Notes: generated by a model not told the origin, from the letters alone. Numbered from the stretch's first letter, positions 26,356-35,940 are shown. The stretch: 64,000 bases of DNA from Exiguobacterium sp018617385 (GCF_018617385.1 NZ_JACSKA010000005.1:1-64000); one strand, 5' to 3'. Translations and numbers: made by a program.

Positions 26356-27468
26356 TTAATATGGAATGGCTTTAAAGGTGAAACCATTAGAATCCGCCAT
26401 AATACCAACATTGAATTCTCCAACTTTAAAGACTTGATTCGATTCCTTTGGAAAAATAATTTCATTAGCTTCTTCAATACTCATTTTAGAATCAAGACCC
26501 AAAATTAACCATTTTATATATAAAAATGTTTCTTCAGTCAATGAGGTGTCCTGCTGCATCATTACTTCCATAATATTCCCGCTTGTATCACATCGAATGG
26601 TAATATCGTCACTAAAATATAAAGTAGTGCCATTGTTGGTTTCTTCAAAAGTTGGACGATGTAACAAATAGTATTCTACTTGCTCAATGGAATATTGATT
26701 TACCCTATTCATATAATCATTAATATTCAATGTTGATATTAAATTTGTGTCATGTGGTAAACTCCCTGACTGAAATTTCGGGGATGGTGATTCTTCAATA
26801 CCTCCTCCTATTACTGATCCCTCTTCTTGACTCTTACCTTCACTGTCTTGTTCAGTATCTTTTGAAAAACTTTGTAGCTCCATTGCAGTAAACTTCTCTC
26901 CATCTAACTTCCAAACCGTTTTTACTAATCCCACAGTTGGAGCATAGTAATATATACTTGTGTTTCCATTACCTTCCGTTCCAGTAACTTGTGTAATCTC
27001 AATACAATCTTGAAAAGTACCAGCAGGCACTGTTATTTTCAAGTTCTCATTTGTCAAATATCTAATAGAATTATCCGAGTCTCCAACATTCCAACTTTTC
27101 CTATTAGTTAGTTCTAATTCATCTACTTCCTTATTCATAAAAGCATTTATTCTATATACAACTCTTATTGAATGATCATTTACCTTATATTCTGTTACTC
27201 TTTCTACAGCTAAGCCACCCTTTTCATGTATGTATAATGATTCTTTACCAGATGAATCAACTTCTGATTTAACAGTATCATTAGATAATATGTTTTCACC
27301 CGTTGTACCATATTGAATATAAGTTCTTTCTAATCCTACAGGCGGAAAATAACTAGAAACCGCTATATTTGTTGATGAATTATTTATTGTTGGTTCCCCG
27401 TTTTGAACACATCCTATTAATAATCCTAAGAACAAAACATTAATTATTAAAATTAATTTTCTATTCAC
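26356..27468 (-). CDS. Predicted lipoprotein of unknown function
   Basis: 370 residues from a GTG start after AGAGGGTG. The signal peptide is MNRKLILIINVLFLGL with the lipobox LLIGC. The middle part shows VPAGTFQDCIEIT and YYYAPTVGLVKTVW, a pattern of surface lipoproteins in Bacillota with unknown role. A serine/glutamate-rich linker lies near residue 220, then a second small domain. The gene is AT-rich compared with the core genes and lies inside the repeat-bounded island, so it was probably acquired with it. Confidence 0.75.
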   Translation of the reverse strand: MNRKLILIINVLFLGLLIGCVQNGEPTINNSSTNIAVSSYFPPVGLERTYIQYGTTGENILSNDTVKSEVDSSGKESLYIHEKGGLAVERVTEYKVNDHSIRVVYRINAFMNKEVDELELTNRKSWNVGDSDNSIRYLTNENLKITVPAGTFQDCIEITQVTGTEGNGNTSIYYYAPTVGLVKTVWKLDGEKFTAMELQSFSKDTEQDSEGKSQEEGSVIGGGIEESPSPKFQSGSLPHDTNLISTLNINDYMNRVNQYSIEQVEYYLLHRPTFEETNNGTTLYFSDDITIRCDTSGNIMEVMMQQDTSLTEETFLYIKWLILGLDSKMSIEEANEIIFPKESNQVFKVGEFNVGIMADSNGFTFKAIPY

Positions 27469-27622
27469 TTGTATTCACCCTCTTGTAATTGGTGTATTCA
27501 ACTATCTCCTTTGGGAAAGTGAATTTCCAATTCTGTAATTAATTTATACAGTAAATGCCTCTTCCGGTGTAAATTATAATTAACAAACTGCTATTGTTAG
27601 TTTGTCGGCTTTAAATCAAAAT

Positions 27623-29908
27623 TTAAAAATACGGTTTAATTCTCAAACTCCTACCAACAGCAATCTGAGCCAATGCTTCTTGTATTTCCTTTTTAGCCTC
27701 GTCGGCGGCTGCGTCCTCCTCTACTTCAATTTCGATGTTACCCATCATCATGTTGAAATGAGACTCATGATTAGAATTTATAAAAATCCTTCTAAATACT
27801 TCAAAATAGATTGTATTTTGTTCTTGGTTACTATCTACATATAAATCATCGTTTACATGATGCGATCCATCGTTAGCCCAAGAAAATAAAGAATTGCAAA
27901 CAACCTTATCTTCATCAGGAAATTCTTCAATTATTTTATTAACATCAATGTTACCGAAGAATTTAAAGTAATTCTCCAAGATTCTTCTCATGATGTTTGG
28001 TGTTGTTATTGAATTTGGATTTTCCTTTAATTCTTTCCAAAGAAGCTCATATGAATTTTTAATAGGATTTTCTTCATACTTAGTTATTTGAGATGTATTG
28101 TCTGTCTTTCTTAAAATCCAAAAAGTTTCATCATTTAGCTTTTTACTACCATGCTCTTTATTAAATGAAATTTCCTTATGAAAATATACATTATGAGTCA
28201 AAATAATCAATTGTTTAAAGTTCGTGTCATTACTTCTTATCTTTTTCTTTAGATTATTTATCAGGTTGCTTACCATAAATAGTATATTGCTATCTAAGCT
28301 AGAAATCGGGTCATCTATCGCAACTACCCTTGCTGTATTTACTTTATCCTGATCATTACTTCCATTAATAAGCTGATAGAAATAGAGAAAGGTAATAAAA
28401 GTTTTCTCTCCTTCACTTAACGTTTCGTTTGCATCTTCTCCATTTTCCCTTGCAATCTTGTAATTACCCTGTTCATCAGATTCTGCTAACTGGAAATTTG
28501 TGAACCCAAATGATTTAAGCAGCGTATTAATTTCGTGAATAGAAGGTAAAACACTTGTTAACTGATTTTGAAGCTCAATGGCCTCTTCTTCCAGTTTCTT
28601 TTTAAATCCTACTTGTCGGGCCTTGCCCTTCTCCATTCCAACTAAAGCTCCACTCTCTCTTCGAAAATTACTCATGTAATTGTCATAATTACCCTTATTC
28701 TCTTCAACTATAAATCGCCATATATCTTTTATTAACCTTTCCTTTTCTTCTTTGATATTGTCAATTACCCTATTTAACTCTAAAATTTGCACATTCGCAT
28801 GTTCAACCTCTGATTTTATTTGCACAAGGTTGCTTGCAATTGAACTTAACTCAATACTTCTACTTGGTTCATTTTTCTTCCTTTCGAGCAACTGAATATT
28901 TTCCTTATATGTTGAGTTCATTATTTCAAATAGAGATGTTATTCTCTCTTTATTAATAAAAGGTATGTCTTCAGTTATAAGAAAATTGTACTCTTCAAAA
29001 AAGCCAAATGTATCTCTTTCGTATTTTTCAATGGATGAATTAAGATTTTGTATTTGTTCAGTGTATGTTTCATCAAAATATTCATCCAAATTTTCCTTAA
29101 AAATCCCAGGTAACTCCTGTTGGCAAAATGGGCAAATACCATCTGTACCCTCCATATGTCTGTGCCCTTGTTGTACCCAATCACTTAAATTTAGTTCAGA
29201 TATTAATCTAGCAATATCTATATCCTTTTTACCTATTATTTTTGTCTGAAATATTGATTGTTCTTCCAAAGAACTTTCATATTGGATCCCTGGAATTGGT
29301 CGGATTTTTACTCGTGGGTTTTTAAAGACAGATTCCACTCTTCGATATAATTCTTCATAAGTATATAGTTCGCTGTTATTATTCTCAGCTTCACTCAAGC
29401 ACTTTTCCATAAATCTCTCTCTATTATTTCGAAGACCGGTAAATGCCTCTTTGAAGTTTTCGTCATACTTTTGTTTTAAATCCCAACAATGATTCATAAA
29501 ATTTGTTTTTAAGATTTCTAACTGCTCTTTTTTGTGTTTTATATTATTTTCTAAATTTCCAATTCTATCCTGATGTTTCTCCACTTCTTTCAATTTTCCT
29601 TCAATTAAGGCTAATATTTCAGTAGATTCTTTTCCGAGAGTAAAGATACCTTTAATATCGTTGTGGATACTGAAATTCTCTTGAACAAAATTTCTATTAT
29701 AAACAAACAGATCAAAATCAGGGCTGCCTTGCTTCCATTCTATATTACAAGAAGAGAACTTTTGATTATCACTATTTCGTAGCAATTCAGAAATAGTAGT
29801 TTTCCCCGTACCATTGCTTCCGTAAATGTAGTTAATCTTACTCAAATTAACTTCAATTCCCGTTGAATCATAGGATGCTACTTCCTTAATCCTAATCTTT
29901 TCTATCAA
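27623..29908 (-). CDS. RloC/PrrC-like AAA ATPase, candidate tRNA anticodon nuclease
   Basis: 761 residues from the TTG at 29908, 7 bases after GGGAGG. The N terminus has Walker A (YIYGSNGTGKTT) and the AAA_13-type VYNRNFVQENF. Long coiled coils enclose CPFC near residue 259, a zinc-hook-like CXXC as in RloC. The ABC signature LSEGEK lies near 496, Walker B VVAIDDPISSLDS near 527, and the switch histidine in LTHNVYFHKE. The C-terminal domain has R-X3-E (about 640/644) in IMRRILENYF and NDGSHH about 38 residues later, which could be the Arg-Glu-His triad of anticodon nucleases. Such enzymes cut or excise the tRNA wobble base after phage infection or DNA damage. No restriction-modification genes are adjacent. 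AT-rich. Confidence 0.75.
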   Translation of the reverse strand: MIEKIRIKEVASYDSTGIEVNLSKINYIYGSNGTGKTTISELLRNSDNQKFSSCNIEWKQGSPDFDLFVYNRNFVQENFSIHNDIKGIFTLGKESTEILALIEGKLKEVEKHQDRIGNLENNIKHKKEQLEILKTNFMNHCWDLKQKYDENFKEAFTGLRNNRERFMEKCLSEAENNNSELYTYEELYRRVESVFKNPRVKIRPIPGIQYESSLEEQSIFQTKIIGKKDIDIARLISELNLSDWVQQGHRHMEGTDGICPFCQQELPGIFKENLDEYFDETYTEQIQNLNSSIEKYERDTFGFFEEYNFLITEDIPFINKERITSLFEIMNSTYKENIQLLERKKNEPSRSIELSSIASNLVQIKSEVEHANVQILELNRVIDNIKEEKERLIKDIWRFIVEENKGNYDNYMSNFRRESGALVGMEKGKARQVGFKKKLEEEAIELQNQLTSVLPSIHEINTLLKSFGFTNFQLAESDEQGNYKIARENGEDANETLSEGEKTFITFLYFYQLINGSNDQDKVNTARVVAIDDPISSLDSNILFMVSNLINNLKKKIRSNDTNFKQLIILTHNVYFHKEISFNKEHGSKKLNDETFWILRKTDNTSQITKYEENPIKNSYELLWKELKENPNSITTPNIMRRILENYFKFFGNIDVNKIIEEFPDEDKVVCNSLFSWANDGSHHVNDDLYVDSNQEQNTIYFEVFRRIFINSNHESHFNMMMGNIEIEVEEDAAADEAKKEIQEALAQIAVGRSLRIKPYF

Positions 29909-30154
29909 ACTACTCCCTCCCAATTGTTCCTACTCTCAATATAATTTGCCTATTGTCAATTTCTATTTTACAAGAAACGTTTAACAAGTATAACAAAACA
30001 CCAAATATTCCAACAGTTAATTCCATATTTCGACACTTTGTTGTAAACGACGGTTTGTCAAATATATAATTGGGTAACTTAACCATCTCTATTTAGACAA
30101 ACTATTTGGCTAAACGACTTTTCCCTTTCCTCTTCTTTTTTCTTCTTTCTACTA

Positions 30155-30712
30155 TATTCCCCTGCTAAAAAGTCCTTCCCTCCCTAACTCTCCCTCACAC
30201 TCCCCTCAAACCCTTGCGGCTCTAAGCCGCTTCCCTCCTAACTCTTCATTCCATTACTCTTCCTTCTGCTTTATAGTTCTTCCCCAAAACCCCCATTTTC
30301 GCCCTCTTTTTTCCGTTCTGGCTAGTATAGAATATTCGGACAATGTTATTGAGATGGTACCAGAATGGAGAGAAGATTCAGGAGAAAAGACGGAAAACGA
30401 AGCAATTTTGGGACGGTCTTACGGTTGGGAAACACACTGAATAGAGATTGGAAATCCTGCGGATTTAGCGGATTGGGAAACGACTGAAACCATTATTGGT
30501 CAAGGGATTGAGGAGATATTGGACAAAACAAAAAGACTGGATCACGATTGAATCCAGCCTCGAATTTTGATTGAATTTATAGTTGAATAAAGTTTGCATA
30601 CATATCGTAACTGCCCGCTGTTCTTCCCGCTTCCTTTGCCGTTTGGATACCAACTATTTAGCATTGGGTACCGACTTTTTAGCATGGGGAAGAGGAAAGT
30701 AACAGCTACATA
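30155..30712. repeat. Right copy of the 558-bp direct repeat
   Basis: Nearly identical to 24092-24649 (two mismatches seen). It begins 25 bases after the end of glmS. The preceding 245 bases (29909-30154) are an AT-rich gene-free stretch that should hold the promoter of the ATPase gene; I could not identify it with confidence. Confidence 0.9.
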
Positions 30713-30737
30713 AAAGGTGCCTTACACTATGTTCAGT

Positions 30738-32534
30738 TTATTCCACCGTCACCGATTTCGCCAAGTTCCGTGGCTTGTCCACGTCACATCCACGAGCGAG
30801 CGCCGCGTAATATGCCATCAACTGAACCGGCAATACGTTGATGAGCGGTGCCAAGAGAGGCTCAACGTGCGGCAAGATGAAGTCATCATTCTCATGTTCG
30901 ACGCCTTGCATGGAAATGATACAGGCGTTCGCGCCACGGGCAACGACCTCTTTAACGTTTCCACGAATATTCAAGTTCGTCTTCGGTTGCGAGATGAGCG
31001 CGATAACCGGTGTTCCGTCTTCAATCAAGGCGATCGACCCGTGCTTCAGTTCCCCACCTGGGTATCCTTCCGCTTGGATATACGAAATCTCTTTTACTTT
31101 GAGCGCTCCTTCGAGACAGACAGAAGCGTCAAGCCCACGACCGATGAAGAACGTGTTCGGTGTCGTTTTCAAATAACGTTCCGCGAGGTCTTCGAACAAC
31201 TCTTTTTGCGCCATGATGGAGTCCATAATGGTCGCAACACGTGCAAGCTCCGGCATCAGGTCGAACGGTAATTCTTTCCCTGTCGCACGAGCGATGTCAT
31301 ACGCGAGAATCGCGAGGACGGCAATCTGTGCCGTGTACGCTTTCGTCGACGCGACGGCGATTTCCGGTCCGGCGTGGAGGAGCATCGTCTCGTTCGCTTC
31401 GCGTGAGAGCGTTGAACCCGGTACATTCGTCATAGTGAGCGCTTTATATCCGCGTTTCTTTACTTCGACGAGGACGGCACGGCTGTCCGCCGTCTCACCG
31501 GATTGTGATAAGAAGACGAACAACGGACGTTCACTTAAGAGCGGCATATTGTAGCCGAATTCAGAAGAAACGTGCACTTCTGTCGGAATGCCGGCGATGC
31601 GCTCCAAAATATCTTTTCCGACGAGTCCGGCGTTATAGCTCGTCCCACATGCGACGATATAGACGCGGTCCGCTTCCGAAACGAGTCCACGCACGCCTTC
31701 TGTGAGCTCGATGTCGCCGTTCTCATTCTGGTAGTGCTGGATGATGTTACGGATGACGGCTGGCTGTTCGTCCATCTCTTTCAACATGTAGTGCGCGTAC
31801 GTGCCCTTCTCGATGTCTGACGCATCGATTTCGGCCGTGTATGGTGCACGCTCGAGTACTTCGCCGTCGAGCGTCTTGATCGTCGCCGACTCACGTGTGA
31901 GGATGACGATCTCACCATCGTGGAGCTCGAGGTACTGGTCTGTCACCTGGAGCATCGCCATCGCGTCTGATGCGACGACGTTGAACGTGCCGTCGCCAAG
32001 TCCGACGAGGAGCGGTGACTTGTTCTTGCCGATATAGAGGCGCTCTTTGTCCTCTGAGTCGATCATCGCGATCGCGTACGAACCGTGGAGGTCCGAAAGC
32101 GTCTTACGGAACGCCGCCTCGACATCGCCGAGCTCGACGAAGTGCTTCTCCATGAGCTGGACGATGACTTCTGTGTCCGTCTCTGAAAGGAACGGGACGT
32201 CGAGCGTCTTCTTGATGAGCTCGTCGTTCTCGATTACGCCGTTATGGACGAGCGTGAAGCGTCCTGTCGTGCTTTGATGCGGGTGGGCGTTCGGTACGCT
32301 CGGTACCCCGTGTGTCGCCCAACGTGTGTGGCCGATTCCGATTGTTCCTTCAGCATCAGCCGGTACAATGTCACGGAGTGCTTGAATCCGTCCTACTTCT
32401 TTAAACGTACGAACGTCCTCACCGACTAAAGCAATTCCTGCTGAGTCGTAGCCACGATACTCAAGCTTTTCAAGCCCTTTCAATAAAATCTCTTTCGTTC
32501 CAACTTGTCCAATCATTCCTACGATTCCACACAT
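30738..32534 (-). CDS. glmS: Glutamine-fructose-6-phosphate aminotransferase (isomerising)
   Basis: 598 residues. It makes glucosamine 6-phosphate, the first step of amino sugar and cell wall synthesis. The N terminus MCGIVGMIG carries the Cys2 nucleophile of the class II amidotransferase domain, with IGHTRWATHG following. Two SIS sugar-isomerase domains lie at about 285-420 and 455-590 (CGTSYNAGLVGKD, FLSQSGETADSRA, YPGGELKHGSIALI), and the C terminus LAKSVTVE is standard. The ATG follows GGAGAG. Upstream lies the glmS ribozyme. Confidence 0.97.
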   Translation of the reverse strand: MCGIVGMIGQVGTKEILLKGLEKLEYRGYDSAGIALVGEDVRTFKEVGRIQALRDIVPADAEGTIGIGHTRWATHGVPSVPNAHPHQSTTGRFTLVHNGVIENDELIKKTLDVPFLSETDTEVIVQLMEKHFVELGDVEAAFRKTLSDLHGSYAIAMIDSEDKERLYIGKNKSPLLVGLGDGTFNVVASDAMAMLQVTDQYLELHDGEIVILTRESATIKTLDGEVLERAPYTAEIDASDIEKGTYAHYMLKEMDEQPAVIRNIIQHYQNENGDIELTEGVRGLVSEADRVYIVACGTSYNAGLVGKDILERIAGIPTEVHVSSEFGYNMPLLSERPLFVFLSQSGETADSRAVLVEVKKRGYKALTMTNVPGSTLSREANETMLLHAGPEIAVASTKAYTAQIAVLAILAYDIARATGKELPFDLMPELARVATIMDSIMAQKELFEDLAERYLKTTPNTFFIGRGLDASVCLEGALKVKEISYIQAEGYPGGELKHGSIALIEDGTPVIALISQPKTNLNIRGNVKEVVARGANACIISMQGVEHENDDFILPHVEPLLAPLINVLPVQLMAYYAALARGCDVDKPRNLAKSVTVE

Positions 32535-32579
32535 ACAAAACTCTCCTCTTTGCTTCGATTTCTCGAAAAAGGAAACGGG

Positions 32580-32745
32580 CTTTTTTGAGTGATGTCATTA
32601 AGTCTCGTTTTGTCCGCCCGGTCACCCGAACGTTTTTCAAGACTCTCTCAGTCGTGACACGCGACTGGAAGGCATCCGCCGAAATCTCGATCACCTTCGT
32701 CCTCGTCAACTCCATAGAGTTCTGGCGCTTCCACTTCATATCTAG
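32580..32745 (-). ncRNA. glmS ribozyme (self-cleaving riboswitch)
   Basis: On the minus strand the conserved core appears in order: AAGCGCCAGAAC (complement of 32719-32730), GTTGACGAGGA, GAGATTTCGGCGGATGCCTTCC, then the hairpin CAGTCG/CGACTG of the 3' part. Cleavage in this class occurs just before the G of AGCGCC (near 32728). It binds glucosamine 6-phosphate and reduces glmS expression. The 5' and 3' limits given are approximate. Confidence 0.93.
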
Positions 32746-32945
32746 CCGTTTCTCCAGATACGCTTTCATGCTATCGAGTACAAGCCGTGTTGGATAGAGC
32801 AATCTGAAAACTTGTCGCTAAATACTTTTTTACCGTTCATGTAAAAGTCACCACTTTCACTAAAATGCCATCAATGTATCAGGTTTTCGAGTAGGGAGAG
32901 AACGGGCATGATACAAGTAACGAGTAAAGAAACGAGGGGAAACAC

Positions 32946-33281
32946 ATGGGTGGAATCTTCCTATTGATCGGCATTCTGTTATCCGTCTTATCCAGGTGGC
33001 TCGAATTTGAAGGCAATAGCACGTTAGGGGATGTCATGTTGTTTCCTGCGATTTTCTTCATGGCTATGGCTTTTCTCTGCAGTTTCCCTTATTTCAAGGA
33101 ATGGTGGGGTGACCGCTCCACCCGTAAGAAAGCATTCTTATTCGTGATTTTTGCCGCAGTCGGTATCCTATGTCTGCAAGCCGCTTTCTGGTTTGTCGTT
33201 TGGCGCGATCAATGGCTCGGACTCCTTCTCCTTCTTCCCTTTGCGGCATGTGTGGGGTTCATCGCTCGTCTATTCAAATAA
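32946..33281 (+). CDS. Small membrane protein of unknown function
   Basis: 111 residues with four hydrophobic segments (FLLIGILLSVL, MLFPAIFFMAMAFL, AFLFVIFAAVGILCL and GLLLLLPFAACVGFIA). A charged loop (EWWGDRSTRKK) separates the two pairs. No recognised domain. The ATG at 32946 follows GAGGGGAAACAC. It ends before a terminator shared with the convergent phosphatase/nuclease gene. Confidence 0.7.
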   Translation: MGGIFLLIGILLSVLSRWLEFEGNSTLGDVMLFPAIFFMAMAFLCSFPYFKEWWGDRSTRKKAFLFVIFAAVGILCLQAAFWFVVWRDQWLGLLLLLPFAACVGFIARLFK

Positions 33282-33282
33282 A

Positions 33283-33310
33283 AAGAGGATGCGCAATCGC
33301 ACATCCTCCT
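33283..33310. terminator. Bidirectional terminator
   Basis: GAGGATGCG and CACATCCTC form a stem with one imperfect pair around CAATCG, with A-rich and T-rich flanks on either side. Confidence 0.7.
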
Positions 33311-33312
33311 CA

Positions 33313-34056
33313 TTATTTCACGGTAAAGTCGACCACCACACCATAATGATCACTCGGTACAACATCCCTACTCGTCCGCATGTCGCCGAATACATCGACA
33401 TGCTGAACCTCGAGTTCACTCCATTCCGAACGGAACAGAATCCAATCATATCGTTCAGATTGCTCGAGATGAGAAGATTGCAAGTATGGATTGTGCTTTA
33501 CGTCTAACGTCGGGCGTGCCTCTTCGCCAACAAACGTCGTCACGTCCAGCCACCCTGCATCTGATACATCATCATAGATAGTGGATTGAGGATGATCATT
33601 GAAATCCCCACACAACACTTCAATCGCCTTTTGGTGCCCCTTGCTTAACCAGTCTCGTACCACTTCCATCTGGCATTCTCGAATCGAAGAAGAGCGCCAG
33701 TTCAGATGCACATTCGTGAGTCCCCATTCCTGACCGCCGAAGATAAGCGTCACTCGGGTCGCACAAAAGTTTGACTCTTCCACATCTTCTTCCCAAATCG
33801 CTTCAACTGAAGAAAAAGGGACTTTACTCAAAAAAGCGAGTCCTTCGTCCGGTGAGTCGGGGTAAGCATGAAAGACGCAGTACGGATAACCCGTCGCTTC
33901 CGCAATATCATGAGCTACACTGCCTTTTTCATAAGAACGGACTTCTTGCAGTGCAATCACGTCCGCGTTGATTCGTTTTACTTCTTGGCAAATCGCATCG
34001 ATTCGTTTTTGCCATAGCGTGTCATGATTCCAAATGTTATACGTCGCAATCCTCAC
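33313..34056 (-). CDS. Endonuclease/exonuclease/phosphatase family protein
   Basis: 247 residues. The metal-dependent EEP fold is shown by RIATYNIWN (N terminus), VIALQEVRS (glutamate), TNVHLNWRSSS (histidine), VLCGDFNDHP (aspartate/asparagine) and SDHYGVVVDF (C-terminal aspartate/histidine). The family cuts phosphodiester bonds in DNA, phospholipids or nucleotides; the short length and lack of a signal peptide suggest an intracellular hydrolase, but the substrate cannot be named. Confidence 0.88.
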   Translation of the reverse strand: MRIATYNIWNHDTLWQKRIDAICQEVKRINADVIALQEVRSYEKGSVAHDIAEATGYPYCVFHAYPDSPDEGLAFLSKVPFSSVEAIWEEDVEESNFCATRVTLIFGGQEWGLTNVHLNWRSSSIRECQMEVVRDWLSKGHQKAIEVLCGDFNDHPQSTIYDDVSDAGWLDVTTFVGEEARPTLDVKHNPYLQSSHLEQSERYDWILFRSEWSELEVQHVDVFGDMRTSRDVVPSDHYGVVVDFTVK

Positions 34057-34082
34057 TTCATATTCCTACTTTCTCGAGTGAG

Positions 34083-34553
34083 TCACGCGCTCCCCCATTT
34101 TTGTTCTTCTCTTAATTCACGTTCTGTGACATAGTTCTCATCAAGTCGGACCATATGTTGTTCATACAATCGATGGATCATCATCAAGATTGGAATGAGT
34201 ACTGCAATCGTTATAAAGAAAGCAAGTGTCGAAATCTGCCCTGTAACGGTGAAGTATAAAAAGACGATCACAAATGGGTACGTAACTAAACCGGTGATTG
34301 AGTTCCAATGCGCGAGTCGTTTTGCTTCTCTCGATGTCAGATAGCGCTTCTTGATTGCTTCTCGGTCCCACGTCTTCTTCCATGCAGGTAAGGCAGCGAT
34401 TTCTGAAATCAACAATACACCTACCAACGAAATCCAACCTTTTTCTACAGCGAAGAAAAGCATGAGTGCGAGTGCCCCACTCATCATACTAACAGTCCAC
34501 TTTCCCGATTCATCGAATGTCGTCAATTCTCTCATCTGATCACGCTTGTTCAC
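34083..34553 (-). CDS. Membrane protein of the six-gene paralogous array (member 6)
   Basis: 156 residues from a GTG at 34553 placed 7 bases after AAGGAG; the frame extends upstream to 34586. Four hydrophobic segments form two pairs separated by a charged loop (ETAW-like WKKTWDREAIKKRYLTS). The C-terminal tail LDENYVTERELREEQKWG resembles that of the upstream gene (YDENYLTDQDLKEIREVR). Last gene of the array, overlapping the previous one by 14 bases. Unknown function. Confidence 0.75.
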   Translation of the reverse strand: MNKRDQMRELTTFDESGKWTVSMMSGALALMLFFAVEKGWISLVGVLLISEIAALPAWKKTWDREAIKKRYLTSREAKRLAHWNSITGLVTYPFVIVFLYFTVTGQISTLAFFITIAVLIPILMMIHRLYEQHMVRLDENYVTERELREEQKWGSA

Positions 34554-35058
34554 GACGTTGCTCCTTCTCGTATTCACGGACCTCACGAATTTCTTTTAAA
34601 TCTTGATCCGTCAAATAGTTCTCGTCATAAGATTGAATGACGCGGTCGAACCGCTTCGCCAAATATTCAATCCCGAAAAACGTCAGTTGCGAAAGGAGGA
34701 ACATACGGAACGATTGTGGACCCGTCGCTTCACTCGTGAAATAGAAGAGTCCATAAATCCCGACACCCGTCAAAGCGAGCGTGTGCGCCATCATCTTGAA
34801 CGATAAGAGGTTACGCGCCGTCTGATTCGTCACGAAACGTAGCCACATCCGATATTGTATAAAAATACCCGTCAAGACTGCAGCGAGCACCGCATATAAC
34901 GTTCCCGTAACAACGCCGTCCGAAAGTGTCCAATACGAGGCGTAAATCAAAAAACTGACGACGAGTCCGATGCCGATGATGCCGACACCCCATTTCGTCA
35001 AACGGTCTACTTTTAAAATCGTGTCGATTTGCGATTTCACTTTTGGTGATGGTTCCAT
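34540..35058 (-). CDS. Membrane protein of the six-gene paralogous array (member 5)
   Basis: 172 residues, ATG after GAGGGAG. Four hydrophobic segments (GVGIIGIGLVVSFLIYA, GTLYAVLAAVLTGIF, LALTGVGIYGLFYF, FLLSQLTFFGIEYL). The second pair follows a basic loop with the arginine-rich RNLLSFKMM. The acidic and basic tail contains YDENYLTDQDLKE, shared with member 6. Overlaps its neighbours on both sides. No known domain recognised. Confidence 0.75.
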   Translation of the reverse strand: MEPSPKVKSQIDTILKVDRLTKWGVGIIGIGLVVSFLIYASYWTLSDGVVTGTLYAVLAAVLTGIFIQYRMWLRFVTNQTARNLLSFKMMAHTLALTGVGIYGLFYFTSEATGPQSFRMFLLSQLTFFGIEYLAKRFDRVIQSYDENYLTDQDLKEIREVREYEKEQRREQA

Positions 35059-35507
35059 ATGGCTCCCTCGCTTTCTAGTATCGCTTCATACGTCGGTAGT
35101 TTTGACTGGTGCGCATGGATTCGCTCTTCCCACTTCTTCTCTCGATACGATTTCGTCAACCCCCAAAGGGCAACGATCCCACCGGTCAGGATGAAGGCAT
35201 CTTCGTTCACATACATCGGGATGAAGAGCACAAATAACGAAACAGCACTAATCCAACAGTCAACGAGTCGATAGCGTAACACGCGAGCGACCGCTTGATG
35301 TTCGGCAAAAGGGCGAATGACTCGATATTCCATATATCCTTTATAAGCCATGCCAATGGATACGACCAACATGACCGGGATGACCCATGTCGCCTGTGTC
35401 CGTAACATCACGATGAACGAAATGAGGAATATGACAAGTACCGGCCAGCCAAAGAACCGTTCGAATTGTTTGGCATGCGTAATCGTGAGTTCAAATTGAC
35501 GGTCCAT
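35037..35507 (-). CDS. Membrane protein of the six-gene paralogous array (member 4)
   Basis: 156 residues, ATG after AAGGGAGTG. Four hydrophobic segments in two pairs. The central loop EYRVIRPFAEHQAVARVLRYRLVD has the same layout as the loop in member 3 (EMRIMWRMTKHPKAHRMLIF). The tail has KLPTYEAILE, almost the same as LPTYEEVIE in member 3. Function unknown. Confidence 0.75.
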   Translation of the reverse strand: MDRQFELTITHAKQFERFFGWPVLVIFLISFIVMLRTQATWVIPVMLVVSIGMAYKGYMEYRVIRPFAEHQAVARVLRYRLVDCWISAVSLFVLFIPMYVNEDAFILTGGIVALWGLTKSYREKKWEERIHAHQSKLPTYEAILESEGAIWNHHQK

Positions 35508-35940
35508 TTAGTACACTCCCTTCAATCACTTCCTCATACGTCGGTAATTCCGGATCGATTTGTTTAAGTTGCCTCGTGAACCACTTCTGCCGAATCGGAC
35601 TGAGTACTCCCCATATCCCAAAAAAGAGACCGATTACGAGACCAACATCTTCCGCTGTCAGAAGTGTCACCATGAGCGCCGTCAACAAAATCGCATCCAC
35701 CCATTCGAATACGTATTGGAATATAAGCATTCGATGAGCTTTCGGATGTTTTGTCATTCGCCACATGATACGCATCTCTTGATAGCCCATCACGACGATG
35801 ATCATAGAGACCGACGCCATGATGGGGATGAGCCACATTTTCTCTAATAAGAGAGCGACAATAATGGCCGTGACATAAAGAATCAAGATGGGTACGGCAT
35901 AACGTCGCATTCGTCGCATCCACTTTACGTCTTGCTCCAC
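35491..35940 (-). CDS. Membrane protein of the six-gene paralogous array (member 3)
   Basis: 149 residues from a GTG 8 bases after AAGGAGG. Four hydrophobic segments; a basic, methionine-rich loop after the second; C-terminal motif ELPTYEEVIEG. Directly downstream of member 2 with no gap. Function unknown. Confidence 0.75.
   Translation of the reverse strand: MEQDVKWMRRMRRYAVPILILYVTAIIVALLLEKMWLIPIMASVSMIIVVMGYQEMRIMWRMTKHPKAHRMLIFQYVFEWVDAILLTALMVTLLTAEDVGLVIGLFFGIWGVLSPIRQKWFTRQLKQIDPELPTYEEVIEGSVLNGPSI

Noticed and set aside
29909..30154. Possible small gene or RNA upstream of the ATPase gene
   Set aside because: Only AT-rich sequence with a lone TTGACA on the minus strand and no matching -10 box; nothing could be supported.
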